DNA of 12,132 nt. Source: Candidatus Peribacteria bacterium. Its GTDB lineage: Bacteria > Patescibacteria > JAEDAM01 > Absconditabacterales > Absconditicoccaceae. The notes under the pieces are model-generated. The model worked only from the letters and a program-made list of their open reading frames with translations, ran no database searches and was not told the DNA's origin. The stretch is from NCBI GenBank assembly GCA_031288635.1, contig JAITQZ010000081.1, positions 1 to 12,132 of the forward strand, given 5' to 3'. Made by a program: the position numbers and the translations under genes. Shown piece by piece: positions 7,027-12,132 of this stretch. Position 1 is the first letter of the stretch. Each line of letters begins with the position of its first letter.

Positions 7027-9165
7027 TTATCTGAGTTCTTTCACAGCAATTTTCCCATCATGTTCAATCTTACTAATTTCTACTTTCAGTTTTCCTCCTA
7101 CCTTGTATGCAGTAGTCAAACTTCCAGCAGGTTTCTGAACCAAATTTGATACGTGGAGAAATCCATTTTTCCCTTTAGGCAATCTGACAAACATATAAGA
7201 GTCTTCTACTCTAGTAATCTCCGCCTCAAATTGCTGTCCTAGTTCCAAATCCGTCACAATCTCCAAAATCAATCCTTTTGCTTTATCAATCATCGCTTGG
7301 TCAGGATGGGTGAGGTAGCAAGTTCCATCGTCTTCAAAGTCAATTTTGATGCCATCGCATTGTTCAATAATTTTGTTAATCACTTCCCCACCTTTTCCGA
7401 TAACGTCCTTGATTTTCTCAGGGTCGACCGTGAAAACGTGGATTTTTGGTGCATATCTCCCCACTGCTGGTCTGGGTGCAGGCAGGGTTTCGAGCATCAC
7501 ATCCATAATTTCGTTGTAGCCCGTGAATGCTTGGTCAATCGTTTCAAACACAATAGCCAGTGGAATTCCTTTGAGTTTCGTATCGAGTTGGATGGCGGTA
7601 ATTCCTTCACGGGTTCCTGCAACTTTGAAGTCCATATCTCCGATAAAATCTTCTGTCCCCATCAAGTCATTCAGCACCAAATGTTTCGTAATATTCCCTT
7701 GCTCATCGTGGTCAGTAAAAAGTCCCATCGCAATCCCTGCAACTGGCTTTTTAATTGGTACCCCTGCATCCATCAGAGAAAGCGTAGAACCACAAACAGA
7801 CCCCATTGACGTTGAACCTCCGGATGAAAGACATTCTGATACGACTCTGATAGTATACGGGAACGTTTCCTTGTCGGGAATCATTCTTTCTAGTGCTTTT
7901 TCTGCCAGTCTTCCGTGTCAGATTTCTCTTCTGCCTGTCCCTCTAATCCCTTTCGCTTCTCCTGTAGAAAACGGTGGGAAATTGTAGTGATGAATATATC
8001 TTTGTTTCACGTCGTCATTTTCCATATCATCCAAAATGAGATATTCTGTAGGTCCACCAAGCGTAACGGTTGAAAGTACTTGTGTATCTCCTCTTCGAAA
8101 CAGCCCCGTCCCGTGAGTTCTCTCAAAGAGTCCTACTTCACAGTGCAGCGGACGAATATCTAATTGAGTCCTATCATCGACTCTTTTCCCCGCATTCAAT
8201 GTCCTTTCACGAATATAATATTTTGTCACGTTGAAAAATCCCATTTTCACTTTAGAAATGGAGTATTCCGTATTTTCTGCATCTTCAATCTGCTCTTTGA
8301 AGTGTTCCAGCAATTCCTTTTCATATTGGTAATACAGGTCATTAAAGCTGACTTTTGCATTCCCCATCATCGCTTCGAGTTTATCATCTCCGAGATACGA
8401 ACGGATGCTCTCCTCCAGTTCGTGAGAAGGCTTATTAAAGATAGGCTCTTTCACCGTCAGAGAAAGCTGAGCCAGATATTGAAGCTGAAACTCACAGCTA
8501 CGGTCAATCTCTGCTTGTCCAATTTCAAACGCTTTTTTCAAGATGTCCTTGCTCACTTCGTTCGCTTCGGTTTCAATCATATTAATTGTTCCTTTTTTCC
8601 CTGCAACGATAAGGTTGAGTTCAGCTTTTTCTAGCTGTTCATTAGTAGGGTTAACTACATATTCCCCGTTCATATAAGCAATTTGAGCAGCTCCTACTGG
8701 CCCATCAAACGGCAGTCCAGACGCCATTACGGAAATAGACGAACCGATAATGGAAATAACCCCCAACGGATAATTGGGGTCCATTGCCATAGGGGTAGCG
8801 GTGATAACTACGTCATTGATAATCCCTTTGGGAAACATCGGACGAATAGCTCTGTCAGTGAGTCTCGCATTCAAAATTGCTTGGTCAGAAGGGCGACCTT
8901 CTCTTCTACGATAGGCGGCTCCTCCAATTCTCCCCGCTGCGGCAAACGACTCTCTCATCTCTACCATCAAAGGCAAAAAATCCTGGTCTAAACTTTTGGG
9001 TTCTTTTGCCATCACGGTGGAAAAGAGGACTGCGGTGTCCTGAAACTTCACCGTAATAGAAGCATCCGCCTGCATTGCGAGCTTTCCTTGGTCAAAGGAA
9101 ATCGTCTTTCCGGCTCGCTCGAAACTTTTTTGTGTTTCGTTGAATTGTTTTCTGGTTGTTGGCAT
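7027..9165 (-). CDS. pnp: Polyribonucleotide nucleotidyltransferase (PNPase), 712 aa
   Basis: 3'-5' phosphorolytic exoribonuclease (RNA + phosphate to nucleoside diphosphates), trimeric, active in mRNA decay. Full length and in the usual domain order: first RNase PH domain (about 15-150, with AAAGRIGGAAYRRREGRPS), helical linker, second RNase PH domain (about 320-560, with phosphate-binding SSGGSTSMGSVCGS near 447-460), KH domain with IGKGG (589-593), and C-terminal S1 domain ending GKIAVKELR. The single UGA (7918-7920, residue 416) lies in the conserved GRREI-G-HGRLAEKAL, where PNPases have glycine; under the standard code the gene appears split in two. Only about 1 in 59 glycines is UGA. 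TTAC lies two bases before ATG. A long leader of about 215 bases separates the start from the candidate promoter. Confidence 0.97.
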
Positions 9166-9386
9166 TTGTAAAACATAAAGAATAAAATCCTGAAAGTAGC
9201 CAGAGAAAGAAAGTTGATTATAGGAAGGTAAAACAGCAGCTTCACGTTCGTATAATCATCTTCCAAACTTCTCTAAATTCTTTCAATACTGCAAGTATAG
9301 TCTTTTTTCAGAAAAAAGCAAAAGAAAAAACAGGAAGTGTTCACGGTTCTAAAAATATCTTAAAAGAGGACAATTTCTGCATACAA

Positions 9387-9395
9387 ATTATATCA
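9387..9395 (-). promoter_or_regulatory. Extended -10 promoter for pnp-rsmG-tex
   Basis: On the minus strand TGATATAAT is a perfect extended -10 box (TGnTATAAT). No good -35 match lies 17 bases upstream, which is usual for extended -10 promoters. It points toward pnp and would give a leader of about 215 bases. Confidence 0.5.
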
Positions 9396-9412
9396 TATAA
9401 ACTCTAAGGAAT

Positions 9413-9474
9413 CGAGACCCTTTTTAGGGTCTCGTCATTCCGAACGCCCCGCAGGATTGCGGGGTAGTGATGAC
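9413..9474. repeat. REP-like double palindrome
   Basis: Two adjacent perfect hairpins: CGAGACCCT-TTTT-AGGGTCTCG (9413-9434) and CCCCGC-AGGATT-GCGGGG (9447-9464). The second is enclosed by GTCAT (9434-9438) and ATGAC (9470-9474). It is much more GC-rich than its surroundings. The GTCATTCCGAACG core resembles the dispersed REP-like palindromes (GTCATTC-GAACG type) common in many environmental bacterial genomes. It lies 34 bases past the stop of the surface-protein gene. There is no T run, so it is not a classical intrinsic terminator, though the first hairpin could help termination or protect the mRNA end. Confidence 0.65.
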
Positions 9475-9507
9475 CTCTACATAAACATCTATTAGAGGCA
9501 CGAAAGC

Positions 9508-12132
9508 TTATTTCTCTATGCTCCTTTGGAGCATTAGTAAAACATTTCCTCTGAGTTCCAGCATTTCAGGATGTGAAATGATTCTCATAATCCCTGCATT
9601 CTGCAATGCTTGAAGATGTCTACCATAATACGCTTCCTCTTTCGTCTGGGTAGCATAGGTTGTCCCTCGCAGGAGTCTAGAAAGGATGGTTCCTACTTCG
9701 GCTCTGGTAATTGTTTTCATAGGAGAAAACACTTCGAGGACACCAATACCGTCGCCATTCATTCCCATCAATCCCAGTTGGCAAGATGTGATGACGTAAG
9801 GTTGCAAGTCGTCGTTCGCTTGATTGAGGTCGGTGAATTGGGTACATTCAGGTCTTTCAGTATTTGGGGATTTGTGCAAAAGTTCAGTAGCATATACACT
9901 AATCATTTTCGCCATTTCAGCTCTCGTAAGATAATCGAATGGTCTCGCTAGTTCAAAGGTTTCCATTGTCGTAATTCAGATTTTTTTTGCCCATTGGTAG
10001 GCAGTCAGATATTCATCATCTTGTGGGGACGGTTCATCGACTCATTCGCTTCCCGTTTCAGAAGTTGCGGGAGCACTTTCGTGGTCGGGAGTTTGCCAAG
10101 ATGCTAAATCGCCCGTCGTCATTCCTCCAGGTCGGCATGTACCATCGTAATAACTCGCCGAGAAATCACCACCCAAACAATAATCCTTCAATCCCACATC
10201 CAAACTACTATTTCATCAACCTCATCAACCTCAACCGCCTCATCAACCTCATCAACCTCAACCACTGCCACCTCAGGTTCCGCCACCGCTCGGAGGAATA
10301 ATCCAATCCACCTTCAGCACTCCAGAATTCACATTTCCTGCAAGGTCGCTAAAGAATATCTCCTCGGTAGCATTCGCCGTGTAATATTTCAAGAAGCTGC
10401 GAGCTCCACTAGCAATCCATCCCGAAGTCAGCATAGTTCCACTTTCATTCAAGGTTACCACTGCCAACACCGGCTGAGAAGTCGCACTAGAGGGACTATA
10501 CACCAAATGGTCTATCTGCGGCAGTTCACGGTCGATTCGGTCTACCTGAGCCAGCAAACTTCCTGTCATACCTGTAGAAGTTTCATAGAAGAAGAGAAAG
10601 CTGCCCGTATCTATAAAGGTACACCTTTTCATGAGTACTTCGCTGAGGCCTCCTTGACACGGAAAGGAATCGGTATTGGTAATCAGCACGCCCGTCTTAT
10701 TGAACACCACGGAGGCCACCACACTTCACGAGGTCGGCGTAAGAGGTGTATACTGGAGCGAAGCTTGTAAAGCCTCTTTGTCGATTCGGTCAATCACCAC
10801 CTGCACTCCTCAAAGATTTCCCACCAAGTCGGCAAACTGCAGCTGCTCAGAAACATTTCCTGTATACAGCTTTGTAAACAGTTGTCCCGTCGCAGGTCAT
10901 GCTCGTCCAAGCGGTTGAAGAATCGGTTCTGTCGTCGTCAAACTCACCAGCACCTCATCATTCATTACTCCCGTTGTAGCATAACTCACCGTTGCCGAAG
11001 GTGGCGTCGTATCAATTCGGTCAATCACCAACCCCGTAAACGCACGATTTCCTACGCTATCTTGCCATTCCACTAGTATTCCCGTATTTTCTGTAAACGT
11101 TCTCACCCATTGCGTACTCGTCAGTGGCAACCATCCCTCAGGAGGCAAAATTGGTTCATCCAATGTCAACTGCACCATCACGGCATCTTTAGTAGGAGTA
11201 GAAGGAACAAAAAGCAGACTAAGCAAATTTGGAGCCTCTTTGTCGATTCGGTCAACGGTAGCAGTCAGCTTTCAAGTATTTCCTGCTTGGTCACGGAATT
11301 CAAAAGTAAATGCATCATTACCTGTAAAGAGGTATTCCGTACTGCCGCCGTTGTTGGTCATCACTACGCCCGTTTTATTGAAGCTGAGAGCAGCCACCAC
11401 CTCTCCAGAAGTCAAAGAAGAAGGCGTATATTGCACCGCAGCCACCACCGCAGTCGTATCAATCCAATCCACCTTAATGCCCGTATTTCCCACATTTCCC
11501 ACAAGGTCAGCAAAAGAGGTCGTCATCGCAAGATTTCCCGTAATCAGCTTCGTAAACGTCATCGAGTCAATAAACGTCCATCCTATCGGCGTTTGCACTG
11601 CTTCACTGGTTACCAAGGTTACTGTCACCCCTTGATTGGTCGCCGTGGAAGGAGCGTAAGCAACAAGCGTCGCCTGTGGTGCTAGCTTATCAATCCAGTC
11701 AATGAGAACTAAAAGGCTGATTTCATTTCCTACCAAATCGCGAACGAGGAAAGAATGATTTTCATTGTCTGTGAAGGTTTTTTGTCGCTGTTGCGAACCA
11801 TCGTCCCGTTCACCTGCGGTGCACGGGCGGGTGGGGTTCAGCCCCGTCCCTACCGTATCTGCACACATCGCAATCCATCAGCTTTCTAGTACCATTCACG
11901 TTTTATTCAAGTTCACCGTCGCTACTACATTTCACGATGTCGCCATTGAAGGTGTAAAGCTCACATTTCCTCTCAAGGGTTCTTTATCAATCCGTGTAAT
12001 TTCTACTCCCGTGCTTCCCTGATTTCCTACTGCATCGGTAAAATGAACTGTTCCACTTCGATTGGTTGTGAAGGTTTTTTGTCGCTGTTGCGAACCATCG
12101 TCCCGTTCACCTGCGGTGCACGGGCGGATGGG
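9508..12132 (-). CDS. Large surface protein: Ig-like repeats, poly-Gly linker, SLH-like C-terminus (5' end outside window)
   Basis: One continuous frame of at least 874 residues when its 20 UGA codons are Gly; under the standard code it falls into several pieces. From the N-terminal side: one partial and seven complete Ig-like repeats of 72-99 residues (12132 to about 10294), each with 'Y.PS..TS..V.A.v.lnktg', 'fTF.f.D..GN' and closing on 'v.D.IDK..P'. Then a Gly-rich linker (10213-10293) with 17 consecutive Gly, a segment with DYCLGGDFSASYYDGTCRPG, an acidic/Ser-Pro stretch, and an SLH-type region: AYQWAKKIGITT, PFDYLTRAEMAKMIS, then FTDLNQANDDLQPYVITSCQ and FSPMKTITRAEVGTILSRLL. It ends at TAA 9508-9510. 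The architecture indicates an extracellular adhesin or surface-layer protein anchored at its C-terminus; the signal peptide should be upstream of the window. Ligand and partner are unknown. Confidence 0.88.
10213..10263 (-). repeat. Poly-glycine tract of 17 codons, 10 of them UGA
   Basis: On the plus strand this is a TCATCAACC nonamer repeated with small variations; in the minus-strand coding frame every codon is TGA, GGT or GGC, giving 17 Gly in a row, followed upstream by S-GGG-T-GGG. It joins the last Ig-like repeat to the SLH-side segment and is presumably a flexible linker. The nonamer repeats (GGTTGATGA on the coding strand) suggest growth by replication slippage. Confidence 0.93.
11770..11830 (-). 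repeat. 61-bp perfect direct repeat, copy 1
   Basis: Identical base for base to 12067-12127, 297 bases (99 codons) apart and in the same frame. It encodes RPCTAGERDDGSQQRQKTFT in the insertion loop and following strand of an Ig-like unit. Flanking parts of the two units differ, so only this patch is perfectly kept. Confidence 0.95.
12067..12127 (-). repeat. 61-bp perfect direct repeat, copy 2
   Basis: Second copy of the 11770-11830 sequence, in the partial unit at the window edge. After one mismatch at 12128 the match continues for four bases to the window end, so the homologous stretch may extend further outside. Confidence 0.95.

Larger units (their letters stand above)
9166..9507. other. 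Non-coding spacer between surface-protein gene and pnp
   Basis: No credible gene is seen on either strand. From right to left it holds the end of the surface-protein transcript, a REP-like double palindrome, an extended -10 promoter and the pnp leader. The leader contains a small A/T hairpin (CTTTTTT at 9302-9308 with AAAAAAG at 9312-9318). Long structured pnp leaders are known to be targets of autoregulation in other bacteria; whether that applies here is inference. Confidence 0.6.
10294..12132 (-). repeat. Tandem Ig-like domain array
   Basis: Repeat units by coding-strand boundaries: partial 12132-11974, then 11973-11677 (99 aa), 11676-11446 (77), 11445-11230 (72), 11229-10999 (77), 10998-10768 (77), 10767-10519 (83) and 10518-10294 (75). 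Units end on variants of VDRIDKEAP, DWIDTTAV or IDRIDTTPP. At DNA level the boundary motif TTTGTCGATTCGGTC (plus strand) recurs near 10780 and 11240, with shorter matches elsewhere. The 83- and 99-residue units carry insertions with cysteine pairs. The 83-residue unit has lost the usual D..GN turn (ETSTGMT instead). Confidence 0.8.

Noticed and set aside
7885..7920. pnp as two separate genes or a broken gene
   Set aside because: The two halves join in one frame through a single UGA at a conserved Gly (GRREI-G-HG).
9048..9266. 72-codon minus-strand frame over the pnp start
   Set aside because: It overlaps the pnp 5' end in another frame, has no recognisable features and crosses the start signal; a chance frame.
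10201..10263. TCATCAACC repeats as a CRISPR-like or minisatellite array
   Set aside because: Units are contiguous without spacers and lie in frame in a coding sequence as a Gly tract; explained by the protein.

Overview
This window reads as genomic DNA from an uncultured Candidate Phyla Radiation bacterium of the Gracilibacteria/Absconditabacteria (SR1) type, because UGA is decoded as glycine (genetic code 25). In-frame UGA falls exactly at conserved glycines of HisRS, PNPase (GRREI-UGA-HG) and other proteins, and every gene closes on UAA or UAG. Read with the standard code, five intact genes appear truncated or split and one (an AstE/AspA-family hydrolase) disappears; with UGA = Gly they are continuous. 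Two genes still look genuinely damaged: a frameshifted EamA transporter and a Tex protein cut short by a UAG.

Layout, left part (plus strand, 1-4884, clearly AT-rich): the 3' end of an EamA-type permease with two compensating frameshifts; histidyl-tRNA synthetase (hisS); a zinc-ribbon plus GNAT acetyltransferase; a succinylglutamate desuccinylase/aspartoacylase-family metallohydrolase; then, after a short promoter-like gap, hisG (long form) and hisE, the first two steps of histidine biosynthesis. No other his genes are visible here.

Middle (4885-5540): a convergent small unknown gene on the minus strand, a strong hairpin terminator, and a minus-strand tRNA-His(GUG) gene without encoded CCA. 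The histidine theme (hisS, hisG, hisE, tRNA-His) within about 4.7 kb is notable.

Right part (minus strand, 5541-12132, visibly more GC-rich): a likely pnp-rsmG-tex transcription unit for RNA turnover, 16S rRNA m7G methylation and a Tex fragment, preceded by a promoter with an extended -10 and a REP-like double palindrome. It is followed by a large surface-protein gene whose 5' end lies outside the window. That protein has at least seven Ig-like repeats, a run of 17 glycines of which 10 are encoded by UGA, a short Cys-containing segment, and C-terminal SLH-like repeats.

Translation starts lack Shine-Dalgarno-like sequences. Several are instead preceded by a TTAC just upstream of ATG. Use of UGA for Gly varies strongly between genes, from about 1 in 59 in pnp to about 9 in 25 in the AstE-like gene.
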